Positions 26,501 through 35,599 of a DNA stretch of 64,000 nucleotides are shown in pieces. Location of the stretch: positions 9,251,001 to 9,315,000 of the forward strand of contig NC_046681.1 in assembly GCF_009870125.1 (NCBI RefSeq), in the 5' to 3' direction. The notes beneath the pieces were generated by a model, which was not told where the DNA came from, ran no database searches, and saw nothing but the letters and a program-made list of their open reading frames with translations. The stretch comes from Drosophila pseudoobscura. Taxonomy: Eukaryota > Arthropoda > Insecta > Diptera > Drosophilidae. The translations under genes were made by a program, and so were the position numbers. Positions within the stretch are counted from its first letter, which is position 1. Every line of letters starts with the position of its first letter.

Positions 26501-27371
26501 GGAAACCATGATGTTAGGGAGGAATATATGTAGGTATGTATACCCTAGGCGGTCGAAGATGGAGGAGTTCATCAGTTGTATGTCATACCAGAAGCTACGT
26601 GAAAAAGAATTGGCAGAGAAGCTGAGAACTTTCAAATGTACTTTTCCTGTGACAAAAATTAGGTCGTAGGCCCCGATGTGTAGATCACATCCTGCCTACT
26701 TAGAATTTGGAATATTCCCACAATATTTTTTTCAAGAACAAAAATTTCCGTCCTTATCTTAGGTTACCTCTGAGGAAGAAACATTGGTACTTGATCCTAG
26801 GCTTAAGAGCTCGTCCTTTTCAACAGGGTCTCCCAAGCGGTTTGCCATTGAAAAATACCTTTAAATATCTTTCCACGTCCTTGCCCTGATTTCCCCTTGT
26901 ATCTTGAGGTTCTTCTCGTTGGCCAACGGTCCGCGAATTACCTAAAAGCAGGAGTTTTTCTACAGAGGACAGGTTCTCCAATGACGAATCTACAAGGGTT
27001 CTGCTGGCCCATAATATCTTCCGCGGTATGCCCCAGGTAGTAGCGAGCTATCTTCGATTGGGTACTGGCTAGGCATTTGATGACAATGGCCCAGTAGCGG
27101 TTGATAGCGACTCTCCGATTTATGCATAGCGATAGCCAGAAATCGTTCCGTTTTGGACAAACATCAGACAAGACAAGTCGATCACATTAGCAAGGGAAGG
27201 CCTGCCGAAAGTATTATTCTCCACGGTCCGTGGGGCGGGAAAGGGGCTCTGTTTGCCACTTTATGGTGCAGTAATTGCATCGCCACTTGTAATATGTAGT
27301 CATACTTAGCATATCAACGTTCCTCTAAGCTTAAAAAAGATGAAAACAGCCACAATAGAAGAGCCAACTGG

Positions 27372-27377
27372 TTTATT
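27372..27377 (-). terminator. AATAAA polyadenylation signal
   Basis: A canonical hexamer on the minus strand, about 117 bp past the stop codon of the two-exon basic protein gene. Confidence 0.45.
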
Positions 27378-27493
27378 TTTGCTCTTTGCTGGATGATAAC
27401 AAGAATTTTAATAATTAACAATTACGTGTTTAAGTGCCTGGTGCTTTATCAACGGGTGAATGCACAAGTCAGTGGGAGAGATATAGCTAGCGA

Positions 27494-28019
27494 TTATTTG
27501 ATCTTCTCCTTCCGGCCCGCGTTCATCTCGAATCGGGAGACGTACTTCTTCTTTTTGTCTGCCTTGTGCATTCGGATCTCAATCTCTTGCTGGTTCTCCT
27601 TCCACTTCCGATTCACAAGTTCCACTCGTGCAGGATCGAGCGGCTTCCTGTTGATCTTTTTCGAGTCCATTGGCATATAAACGACCTGCTCCTTCACTTT
27701 GGGGTTTGTCCGGCTCTCCTTGTAAATCTGTCGCAAATGGTCACGGCGGTTCAGCCTCAGTTTCTTCTGCTCATCCTTGAGGACCACGAGGGCTGAGGCC
27801 TCCTTGTTTGTGGTGTCGGACTTCTCCTTTTGCGGCCACACGACAAGAGACTTGGGATCCTTTTGGTTCCAGCGGAGTGGCCCCACGGACACACCTGTAG
27901 GTTTCAGCAACCCATCGCCATTATTGCCAGGACTCTCACCCACTAGCATGGAAATACTCACTGCGAGTCAAGGAACGCATGGCCATGCACATACGGGCAC
28001 TATTGATTTGACGAAACAT
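27494..28019 (-). CDS. Small basic protein with possible mitochondrial leader, two exons
   Basis: Exon 1 is 27962-28019 and exon 2 is 27494-27894. The 67-bp intron begins GTGAGT and ends CCTACAG, and the frame is continuous across it. The spliced protein has 152 residues. Its first 20 (MFRQINSARMCMAMRSLTRS) have arginines and small polar residues but no acidic ones, which suits a mitochondrial targeting leader. The rest is strongly basic and charged, rich in Lys, Arg and Glu (for example LNRRDHLRQIYKESR and VELVNRKWKENQQEIEIRM), and probably helical. A polyadenylation-type AATAAA lies at 27372-27377 on the minus strand. I do not recognise the family. It resembles small mitochondrial accessory proteins only in composition. 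An unspliced start at 27961 is possible but would skip the convincing splice sites. Confidence 0.72.
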
Positions 28020-28424
28020 CCTCCGTGAGCTTGTTGTTTTATCGTTGCGCAGGACAGCTTCTATGGCAAAGCCGTCGCCCGCGAATATAGTATGATTGGT
28101 GCTTTCAAACTCTCAACTTTTGGATACTGAAATGTATGTCGAGTTTTTAGATTTGGGTGTGAAATGATATGCTTTTCTAACGCATCTGGATCGGCCTTCT
28201 AGAAAAATATATTTTTTATGCACTAAATAAATGTCATCTCGTCTCGAATATATTTGACTGGTGAAATTTCTATCTCGCCTAAAAATGGGATAAGATTAGA
28301 GATGAACATTTGAATATTTGATTTTAAATGTGTTCAAATCGTAAAAACCCAATGTTCTTATAGTTTTGGGTGGGACTCCAACGCATTGCAGGCCACGTTA
28401 AGTCGGAATATTCTCCAGGATATA

Positions 28425-28588
28425 CAGGGGTGGTCAAAAGTATTTACACAACGAGTTTTTTTTTGCATGTTCAATTTCAGGAGCTTTTCCTGTGGTTGTT
28501 GAAAGCTAAATAAAAAAAAAAACTTTTAGGCCAAAAAGATTGATCTACTAGCAATTGAATGAGAGAAGAATTGGAAAAGATAACTGTT
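28425..28588. repeat. Left terminal inverted repeat of the Bari-like element
   Basis: It matches the reverse complement of 29963-30125 with only one or two differences; the inner edge is marked by AACTGTT in both. Confidence 0.9.
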
Positions 28589-28750
28589 TGTACGAATAAG
28601 GAGAAGCAAATTAAGTGATGCTTATCAGTTGTCAAAATTATTTACACACATTTTTAATGCTGCAGAAGTATTTACACAAAACTTTAAGTTAATTTTTTAT
28701 TATGATTTAATGATTTTTTTTTTAATTTGTTGGATGAATAATAATAATGA

Positions 28751-29770
28751 TTAATATTTTGTAATTCCACCTTTGGCATCAATAACTGCTTGCAACCTGG
28801 CTGGTACTGATTCCACTAAGTGGCGAGCATATCCAAGTTCCAATTTCGACCAAATTTCCTTTACTTCCTCGATGGTAACGTCGCGTTTTCGGTTTTTATC
28901 AATTGTTCTTTGTCCTTTAATAAGCGACCAAACATTTTCTATGATATTGAGATCAGGGCTCTGCGCAGGCCAGGGAAGAACAGCCACATTGAGATCTCGT
29001 AAAAATTTTGTAGGTGCCGATCCCTTGTGGCATGGAGCATTGTCTTGCTGTAAAATCCAGTCGGAGATGGGAAATAGCCTGTCACCAGACACAAAAGCAT
29101 GTTCATTCAGTATAACAAGATACCGGGTCTGATTCAGAGTGCCTTCTATTGGAACAAAGTCTCCAAATCCGTAGTAAGACATGCACCCCCAGAACATCAC
29201 TGTGCCTCCACCAAATCTGTTTAATGGTTGCACTGCACTTTGTTTTTTTGCTTGTCGTAGATGCATAAATCTTTTACAGAATGAGCCTTGGAACTGGAAA
29301 GCTACTTCATCTGTCCATAAAACATTGTACCAAAACTCCTTTGGTTTTTTAACGTATTCCAATGCGAATGAGAGGCGTTTTGCTTTATTTGCCTCGGAAA
29401 TTTCTATTATTTTTCGCACTGTATACGTTCGTATGTCGATCTCCTTCAATCTCCGACGTATTGTAGCATCACAGACTTTTTTGCCAATCAATTGTTGCGA
29501 ATCTGCAGACAATTTAACTGGGCTTATCAACGGATTTTTATCGGTTATGCCAATTAAACGTCTACATTCCCGTTCATCCATCGCTTGTTTCCTTCCACTT
29601 CTTTTTAAATTCTGTAAATTTCCATTCGTGTCCTTTTTCTTTTCCAGATTATAAACGGTTTTTCTACAAATTTTGTAAGTTTTGGCCAGTTCCGACGCTG
29701 ATACCCCGCTTTTAAATTTTGTAACGATCTCGGATCGAGTTTCAACTGACAACTCCTTTGTCTTCACCAT
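28751..29770 (-). CDS. Tc1-family (DD34E) transposase
   Basis: The 339-residue protein catalyses cut-and-paste transposition at TA sites. Residues 8-47 form the first helix-turn-helix of the DNA-binding paired-like region (SAVETRS-like start, then SASELAKTYKICRKTVYNLE). A GRPR-like linker, RSGRK, follows at 57-61. Catalytic residues are Asp154 (LWTDEV), Asp243 (QQDNAPCHKG) and Glu278 (SPDLNIIENVW), with exactly 34 residues between the second Asp and Glu, the Tc1 signature. No stop or frameshift interrupts the frame, and the length equals that usual for Bari transposases. It fills the element between the two inverted repeats. All visible features suggest a functional enzyme. Confidence 0.93.
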   Translation of the reverse strand: MVKTKELSVETRSEIVTKFKSGVSASELAKTYKICRKTVYNLEKKKDTNGNLQNLKRSGRKQAMDERECRRLIGITDKNPLISPVKLSADSQQLIGKKVCDATIRRRLKEIDIRTYTVRKIIEISEANKAKRLSFALEYVKKPKEFWYNVLWTDEVAFQFQGSFCKRFMHLRQAKKQSAVQPLNRFGGGTVMFWGCMSYYGFGDFVPIEGTLNQTRYLVILNEHAFVSGDRLFPISDWILQQDNAPCHKGSAPTKFLRDLNVAVLPWPAQSPDLNIIENVWSLIKGQRTIDKNRKRDVTIEEVKEIWSKLELGYARHLVESVPARLQAVIDAKGGITKY

Positions 29771-29962
29771 TTTACTAAGTTAATTTTAAATTTTAAATTA
29801 AATTTACTTATTGCAACTGCAATAAACGAAAAAACGACTGCACTAAGTCAAACCAAGTCTAAGAATAAGCTCTAATTTGCATTGTGTAAATACTTCTGAA
29901 GCAATGCAAATTTGTGTAAATACTTTTGACAACAGTTCACATGCTTCTATTTTTAGCCCATT

Positions 29963-30125
29963 AACAGTTATTTTTCCAATTCTTCTCTCATTCAATTGCT
30001 AGTAGATCAATCTTTTTGGCCTAAAAGTTTTTTTTTTTATTTAGCTTTCAACAACCACAGGAAAAGCTCCTGAAATTGAACATGCAAAAAAAAACTCGTT
30101 GTGTAAATACTTTTGACCACCCCTG
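29963..30125. repeat. Right terminal inverted repeat of the Bari-like element
   Basis: About 163 bp, near-identical in reverse complement to the left end. The outer tip is CCACCCCTG, followed by the TA duplication. Confidence 0.9.
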
Positions 30126-30129
30126 TATA

Positions 30130-31600
30130 TATACCAATGTGTAAGCCAAGCAATGGTTCTGCTTGTGGCTCAATTGACTTGTATTTGAATTTGAGCGCAT
30201 AAAAATGGAACATTCTTTGCCTGTAGCACCAATCAGCACTTTTGGATGAGCGGAACATTCCATACTTTAATAAAATGTCAGCTTATTTGCCTCCAAAGCG
30301 GCGGTGTCCGCGTTGACCTCCATATCGGGAGAGTTGCCTAAAAGGAGAGCTGTGTCGAGGAAATTTCCCCGATCCAGATCGCCATTAGGGACACACTCTT
30401 TTGTCTACTTCTTTATGAGCGCCACCCTGTGCTACTCCTTCCCTGAGTTTCGCCCCATTCCAATACTTGCAACGCCTCCGGCCAAATGTCACCGCCACCG
30501 GCAGCCATAATTCACTGTCTCATAAGCGATGTTGGCCACAGCCAGAACGCGTAAATCATTCCCTGGCTATCCAATACCCAACAAACACTCACCATTTCCC
30601 ACTCCTTCGCAGAGAGCTCTCTCTCTCTCTCTGTGGGAGTTACTTAAAAGCCATCTGAAAGCGCTTTGGTGGACATTCCGACTATAAGATACCCGCTACT
30701 CATATACATTTGAGTCAAAAGATTTCCAAGCAATGCCTAGAATCATTATACCCGCTGCCAGGGGTAGGCAAAACAACCCGAAATAATGCTACACACATAT
30801 TCCAGACTGCCACAAATAAATCTAATAAGTACCGCATGATTTGCATAATTTTCCTATTTAATAGATGGCAAGCGGAAAGAGTGGTGGCGGGGCAGAGATG
30901 AGCGAGAAGGCAGAGGCTTAGCTGCTCAGGTAGCAATTGAAGCCAGAAAGCTCTGCCCCGGCTGCGACTGTGGCATAAAACACTCAAAGGATATGCTGAC
31001 AATGAGGCTTAGCTCTCGCACACAAACAAAAATACACTCTCGCCTACACAATAAAGGTATTCCTGAAAGGGATTTGGCGCTGCTTTTAATTTATATTAAA
31101 ATAATTATAAATATTAAGCTAAACATGGAAAATGCTAGATTTCTTTAATATCAAAATCTCAAAACCCTGTATTTTATAAGCAGCATTTTCTCTAGATGGT
31201 AGGCCACTCTGCGACACTCTCTTCCCGGAATACCATTAATGTCATAACATGGCAAAGAAGAGAGCTTAAGAGAGTGCCTTGCTACGGTATGTGGCCTAAA
31301 CGCGCGCTTAAATAAATTCAATTTAACGTGACTAATACCGTTTTATCGCATTGTTTAAAGCATGAAAGCACTGCAGCCTCCAGCATGCCACCTCAGCTCT
31401 GCCTCGCTACCTGCTGCTGCTGTGGCGCCGCACAGTGGCTCCTTGGAGCGAAAAAAGTCTCAAAAAAATGTATACTTTTCATATGTAGGACTGTTTCAAG
31501 AGAATCCATTTGGTTTTTCCCGAATTTTTCCCAAATAAACGCAATTTCTGTGGTTGCGAACAAAGTTGTATTAACATTTTGTAGGTGAAAACGGTTCTTT
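30130..31600. other. Non-coding interval between the transposon and the Diedel-like gene
   Basis: No supported gene. A dispersed repeat shared with 39437-39515 lies at 30186-30262. Short TACCC-type fragments sit at 30687-30705 and 30747-30766, and a CT tract at 30609-30630. The remainder holds nothing I recognise. Confidence 0.5.
30186..30262 (-). repeat. Dispersed repeat, copy A (copy B at 39437-39515)
   Basis: Read on the minus strand, it contains AAGTGCTGATTGGTGCTA, then CAAAGAATGT, CATTTTTATG and CTCAAATTCAAA in the same order as 39451-39515, with about three quarters of bases identical by eye. The Bari-like transposon ends about 60 bp to its left, so the insertion may have gone into or beside this repeat. 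The family is unknown. Confidence 0.6.
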
Positions 31601-31605
31601 AACCT

Positions 31606-31788
31606 TTAGCCCCTGCAGCCGCCATCGCAGTTGCAACCTGCTATGTTGCATGGGCCGACACCGCAATACCAATTACCATGACCATGGACTTTCCATCCGT
31701 CACCGCATCTTCCGTTGCGCGCACGGCAGCAGTTCGCTGCTGCACCTCCAAGAATAGATAAAACCAGAAGTACGAATACCCAATTCAT
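31606..31788 (-). CDS. Short Diedel-like secreted cysteine-rich protein
   Basis: Diedel proteins are small secreted Drosophila factors induced by infection that damp Imd signalling; homologues are also carried by some insect DNA viruses. This frame encodes 60 residues. It begins with a clear signal peptide, MNWVFVLLVLSILGGAAA, cleaved before NCC. The mature part of about 42 residues has eight cysteines and ends in the Diedel hallmark WYCGVGPCNIAGCNCDGGC. Full Diedel is about 115 residues, so this copy lacks the middle spacing and the C-terminal tail; it stops two residues after the last cysteine. A longer in-frame start at 31941 exists, but the signal peptide argues for 31788. No splice site is needed. 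It could be a truncated but expressed paralogue or a natural short form. Confidence 0.8.
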   Translation of the reverse strand: MNWVFVLLVLSILGGAAANCCRARNGRCGDGWKVHGHGNWYCGVGPCNIAGCNCDGGCRG

Positions 31789-32650
31789 TGTTTGGATGAT
31801 GATTAAGCCTCGAGCGTAGTTTGTCAACTGATGATCGAGGTTCCCACTCTGTATGGAAACGTTCTCGTTGGGCCAGCGTGAAATGTAAATCTTGAATTGC
31901 TTAATTGCATAACCATAACGAATTCTATAAACAACTGCCATTTGAAAATCTACGGCCTTGAAATAATCCGCTCTTCAATTTTGAGTACCAATTTCATGCG
32001 TGGAATATTTTTTTGAGGGCCCTGTTTTAGCCCACTGTGCGTTGTTTTGTCTGTGTCCCTGCCTCATTCACTCTGCCTTGCCCCAACCTGCGCGGATGTT
32101 GCCTTTTGTGTGCCAACAATATTGTCAAACTTCATGTGTGTGCCGCTGTCTTTGTCTGTGCCTGGCCTGGGCTCCCCTAACCCCACGCACCCAGCCATCC
32201 TTTGCAGAATGTTTAACAGTACCGATTTAAGGACCAACTCCAGCAGCCTCGTCAGCGCCGGCATTGCCAAATGCAATGAGGAAATAATAAATACAACATT
32301 TTGAGGAAATTGAATTGTACGAGTATGTGCTTATACTCGTACCCATCGCTGTCTCTGCTGGAGTGTGTATCTCATTGGAGTCCATTCGATTGGGTAATTG
32401 TACAGTCGACAAAAGTTTGAATAGGGTTTTCTTTCGCATACAAGGTGCACAAGTAGGCCGAGATTGTATGGCAAGCCCAACACAAAAATTATCACAAATC
32501 ATTCACTCAATCAGATTGCTGTCAAATATAACTTTCGCCAGGAAACAACATAGAAAAAAGAAGCAAAGAATAGGTGAGATATTAACGAGTCGACCTGCTG
32601 TTTGCTACTTATATTTTAGTTTTGCTCTAGGCAAGGCCCTTAACAATCGA

Positions 32651-33097
32651 ATGGCCGTATACAAACAGAAGAAGATGTCCCTCAAGCCCGATGATAAATG
32701 CTCGATTTGCAAGGTTGTCAAGACTGATCCAGTGTCCGCCCACTGCGGCCACTCGTTCTGCTGGGTGTGCATCAACGAGTACTTGCTGGCCACTCGTTGC
32801 AACAAAAAGCGCAGCTGTCCAGTGTGTGCCGTCGACATGGAGGCTCATGTGGCCGGTTACGGAGAAAAACTGAAGACGGATGATCGTATGCTTCGCAATT
32901 ATACCATGGGGGATGACATCAATGGCGACTGTTTCATTTGCGTGCGTCCCAAGAAGGATCCGGTGGCCACACATTGCGGACACTCGTTTTGCTTGGAGTG
33001 CCTCAAGGATTACTTGTTCTTCAACAAACACACCAAGATACGTCGCTGCCCCAAGTGCCACGTCAGTATTGAATCTGATTTTGTCGTTAAGAAATGA
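32651..33097 (+). CDS. Tandem double-RING-finger protein (putative E3 ubiquitin ligase)
   Basis: The 148-residue protein has two complete C3HC4 RING fingers, the first at about residues 17-60 and the second at about 93-137. Both follow C-x2-C-x11-C-x-H-x2-C-x2-C-x15-C-x2-C, with CGHSFC in each. RING fingers of this kind recruit E2 enzymes and act in ubiquitin transfer. No membrane segment follows, unlike RNF5/RNF185, so it should be soluble. The frame is open upstream to 32315, but a probable 5' UTR intron (GTGAGAT at 32574 to CTCTAG at 32630) leads directly into the ATG at 32651, as in its paralogues at 43 and 47 kb. An AATAAA at 33111-33116 ends the gene. The two fingers probably arose by internal duplication of a single-RING ancestor. 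Confidence 0.85.
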   Translation: MAVYKQKKMSLKPDDKCSICKVVKTDPVSAHCGHSFCWVCINEYLLATRCNKKRSCPVCAVDMEAHVAGYGEKLKTDDRMLRNYTMGDDINGDCFICVRPKKDPVATHCGHSFCLECLKDYLFFNKHTKIRRCPKCHVSIESDFVVKK

Positions 33098-33110
33098 TGG
33101 CTCATAGATA

Positions 33111-33116
33111 AATAAA
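33111..33116 (+). terminator. AATAAA polyadenylation signal
   Basis: A canonical hexamer 14 bp past the stop codon of the double-RING gene. Confidence 0.7.
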
Positions 33117-33119
33117 TGT

Positions 33120-34980
33120 GAATGCTGGGCCAAGTGCCATGGAATGCTCTTTTTCTAATGCTCAAATCAACGCTGACACTTTGGTCGCCTGTCGCCTGTC
33201 GCTGCTTCCTTTCAAGCCGTACTGGTGTTTGCTTTTGTGCTTTTAGGCCACTCTCTGTTTCCGTATCCGCAGCTATCGCTGTCGCCCGTTGTATTGCCTG
33301 AGGTCCCACTCCCACTTCCACTTCCACTCTCAGCTGTATTTGTATTGAAGTTAATAAAACAGCCTTTTATGGGCTGCTGCTGCTGCGCTGCCTTTGTCCT
33401 GCCTCTGCCCTGCTCAATATGTTTTCATGGCCATTTGAGCGTATGCAGCAATCAAATTAACTGTTATGTACATAAGCTTCAGAACAGCAGAGAGAGAGAG
33501 AGGAGCGAAGATCTTGATACCCTGTTGGCAGAATTCGATTTTATTGGAGTTCGAACGAGTTTTGTGTTGATAAACAATAGATCTGTCTTTTAATTGAGGA
33601 GAGCCATAGAATGGGCAGATGGTTGTTCTACTGGTCCCTTATCGAGGGTATAACAAAGCCAGACCCAATCGATGGTGTGGCTGAGTGTGTAATACGATTA
33701 TCGAATGTACTTGCCTGCCACCAAAAAAAAAAAATCAAAAATTCCACTCACTCCCGCCCCTCCCGCATCCTCTAAACGATAATGAAAATGATAAGCCAAT
33801 CATTATGGCAAAATCTCTGTTGGCCCCTTCCCAAGCCACGTTCTTTCGATTTGCATTTCAACTAATTCACTGGCCCTGAGGGCAGTTCTCAACGGAAATC
33901 GCTGTATATGTAGAATATATAATTTGCTCCAATATTCTGTAGAGCCATTTGCATAACAGGTTTCCTTTTTCTTCAGCAAACTTAATTTGCCATTCGGCCC
34001 CGAAGGAAATTCCGAGAAAAAACTGAAACCACATTTGTCAATTTTATTTATGGTCACGTAGCCGGTTTATGTTTTTCTTTAGATTTTACCCTAATGGCTG
34101 CAGCAAACACTACGGCAACAAGCAACACGCAGCAGTGGCAGTGTGGCAGTGGCAGTGGCAGCATCTGCATCAGCAGGTGTTAAAGGCCACTTAAGTGCTG
34201 AAAAATGTGGGTGGAAGGTGGAAGGATGCCTCCAGCTGGAGGGCGGACCCCCTGCTGCTGTCAGCTTGGTGTAATTACGTCGCCTTTGCAGCAGCCCGGG
34301 AGAAGAAAACTTTCAAGGTGTCCAAGCGAGTCGTATGCTAAGTCTACGGGTTAATGCACAAACAAGTCTGCTCCTGCTGAAGGGGCAGAGTGTGGCGTGA
34401 GTGAGCTTACGTTTTGAAGGATAGTCTAGACTGTAGACTATCCTCGAGCATTGTTGCTGAAACACATATCATATTGTTTGAGTGGTTAATGCCGAAAACC
34501 AGGATTGCTGGAGTGCCTGTTAAGACATAGCCACGCTTATAGAATATATAATTTTTATGAGAGTGATCTCGGTCTTTCAACCTGCGTTACGTTGGTGGAA
34601 TGTTGGAACTGCAAAGCCCTCGAAACAGAAAAATTGGGCGCAGTGTTTGGCGGCCACTTCCTTGTTTGGATTCTGGCAAAAAGAACGGTAGATCGTACAG
34701 CAGTTTCCCTGATTTTCCGTATTCGGCATCATCAAGATCCAAGTCAAAGGCACACACAGGACAGCGGCGCTTGTTGTATTATTATTTTTTTGGCAAGTGT
34801 GACCAGGGGCTATTAAACGTATCGTTACCAGGCCAGGGGCATTTATTTATTGGTAACGCGACGTAGTTAACATGTAGCACACGTCAGATGTAGAATGAAT
34901 TTTACATGTCGTATTTTGGGAAGAAGAAGAATGTCCAATTTCGGGCAGAGGAAGAGATGTCGTATATCGGAAAGAAGAAG
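33120..34980. other. Non-coding interval
   Basis: No supported gene. It includes a GA tract (33489-33502), TACCC-type fragments near 33518 and 33647, GGCAGT-repeat DNA at 34133-34165 and a short perfect hairpin at 34419-34443. Confidence 0.55.
34419..34443. other. Perfect 10-bp hairpin
   Basis: Arms GGATAGTCTA and TAGACTATCC flank a loop of about five bases. It is too short for a microRNA precursor and has no obvious partner gene. Confidence 0.6.
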
Positions 34981-34984
34981 AATG

Positions 34985-35125
34985 GCGAGTTGAAAGAAAG
35001 AGACGGAGATAGAGCACTTCTCTGTTTCGTCTAATTTCGGGTAGAGATTTGGTTTGGGTCGATTAGAAAGAGATGGAAGAGATGGAGATAGAGCTGCTCT
35101 GTTCCATTACGAAGACCTTGACCGC
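34985..35125. repeat. Dispersed repeat, copy 2 (first copy at 376-480)
   Basis: It shares the 40-bp GA-rich block and the downstream AAGACCTTGACC block with the left edge of the window. It is expanded by an extra AGAGATGGAGATAGAGC unit and preceded by two imperfect copies of a GAAGAAGAAGAATG segment. Confidence 0.6.
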
Positions 35126-35163
35126 GACAATGTCTGTGTCTGGGTCGTGCATTTGTAGCATGT

Positions 35164-35295
35164 TTATGTGTTGCACTTGGCCCAAAATTTGCCGCATTTC
35201 TTGCAAGATTCTGCATCGCAGCAACTGCATTTCTTCATCTTCCCACCGCAGCATTCAGAAAGCATTCGGATTGTAGAGAAAACCCTGCAAACCAT
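35164..35295 (-). CDS. Possible metallothionein-like cysteine-rich micro-ORF
   Basis: This 43-codon frame starts ATG-GTT-TGC and encodes nine cysteines arranged C-C, C-x-C-C and C-x2-C (for example CCGGKMKKCSCC and CKKCGKFWAKC), with many lysines and no long hydrophobic stretch. That composition is typical of metallothionein-type metal binders, although I see no match to a particular Mtn gene. It overlaps, in another frame, the end of the unrecognised coding tract at 35235-35590. It could therefore be the true end of that gene after a frameshift or unseen splice, an independent small gene, or chance. Confidence 0.35.
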   Translation of the reverse strand: MVCRVFSTIRMLSECCGGKMKKCSCCDAESCKKCGKFWAKCNT

Positions 35296-35590
35296 TTCTC
35301 CTTAATCTCCTTGGTCAATAAAATCCCGTATACATTTATAATTAGGTCCACCGAGCCAACACTCGACACCATCTTCGCCCGTTTGAATGTGGCATGGCTA
35401 CCCAACACCTCCTGCGATCCGAGGGCCTGCAAATAATGCATTAGAAAAAACCACAAAATATTCATTCTAATTAATATTACCAGCTTCAGGCGGAGGAAAT
35501 GGAAATTCCTTCCTTCCAAGTTGAAGGCTGCTATTGCTAGCACCTTCCACTTGTTGCCACGCACGTCCCATTTCAAATGGATTTCGTCGT
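35235..35590 (-). CDS. Unrecognised spliced coding tract
   Basis: The frame is open from about 35590, with no ATG at its left edge, so a first exon may lie upstream. Residues include IYDEIHLKWDVRGNKWKVLA and NFHFLRLKL. A probable 54-bp intron (35427-35480, GTAATATT to ATTTGCAG) is followed by ALGSQEVLGSHATFKR, SSVGSVDLIINVYGILL and a stop at 35235. The intron has no stop and is a multiple of three, so retention would add 18 hydrophobic residues. Alternating hydrophobic and charged residues suggest a folded, beta-rich domain. I do not recognise the family. The missing start and the competing cysteine-rich frame at its end leave open that it is a pseudogene or one part of a larger gene. Confidence 0.45.
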
Positions 35591-35599
35591 AAATTGAAG

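Larger units (their letters stand above)
22896..27370. other. Gene-poor interval
   Basis: No confidently supported gene. It contains a GA repeat (23555-23576) and a TACCC...GGGTA hairpin (23752-23770). A minus-strand tract at 26405-27200 reads in several open pieces (for example INRYWAIVIKCLASTQ) separated by donor-like GTAATT and GTAACC sequences. It may be a decayed gene, but I cannot assign a parent or a consistent exon chain. The frame at 24749-25168 is a GCCACA-type repeat. Confidence 0.45.
28425..30125 (-). mobile_element. Intact Bari-like Tc1 transposon with long inverted repeats
   Basis: The element is 1701 bp and flanked on both sides by TA (28423-28424 and 30126-30127), the Tc1/mariner target duplication. 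The terminal inverted repeats, 28425-28588 and 29963-30125, are about 164 bp and nearly identical. Both begin CAGGGGTGGTCAAAAGTATT. Each end carries three direct-repeat motifs of the type AAAAGTATTTACACAA: outermost at the tip, then near 28631-28650 and 28665-28678 on the left, and 29911-29932 and 29882-29899 on the right. Three direct repeats per end and a 1.7-kb length are typical of the Bari family. A single uninterrupted transposase lies between. The near-identity of the two ends points to a recent insertion that may still be active. Confidence 0.92.

Noticed and set aside
26405-27200. Possible receptor-like gene on the minus strand (NRYWAI resembles a GPCR DRY region)
   Set aside because: The surrounding residues do not fit a transmembrane helix pattern, and I could not build a consistent exon chain.
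31606-31941. Longer 111-residue version of the Diedel-like protein
   Set aside because: The extra N-terminal 51 residues precede a perfect signal peptide, which would then be internal; the ATG at 31788 is the better start.
32315-33097. 260-residue version of the double-RING protein
   Set aside because: The upstream part crosses a probable 5' UTR intron and has no domain; the paralogues start just after the same intron.
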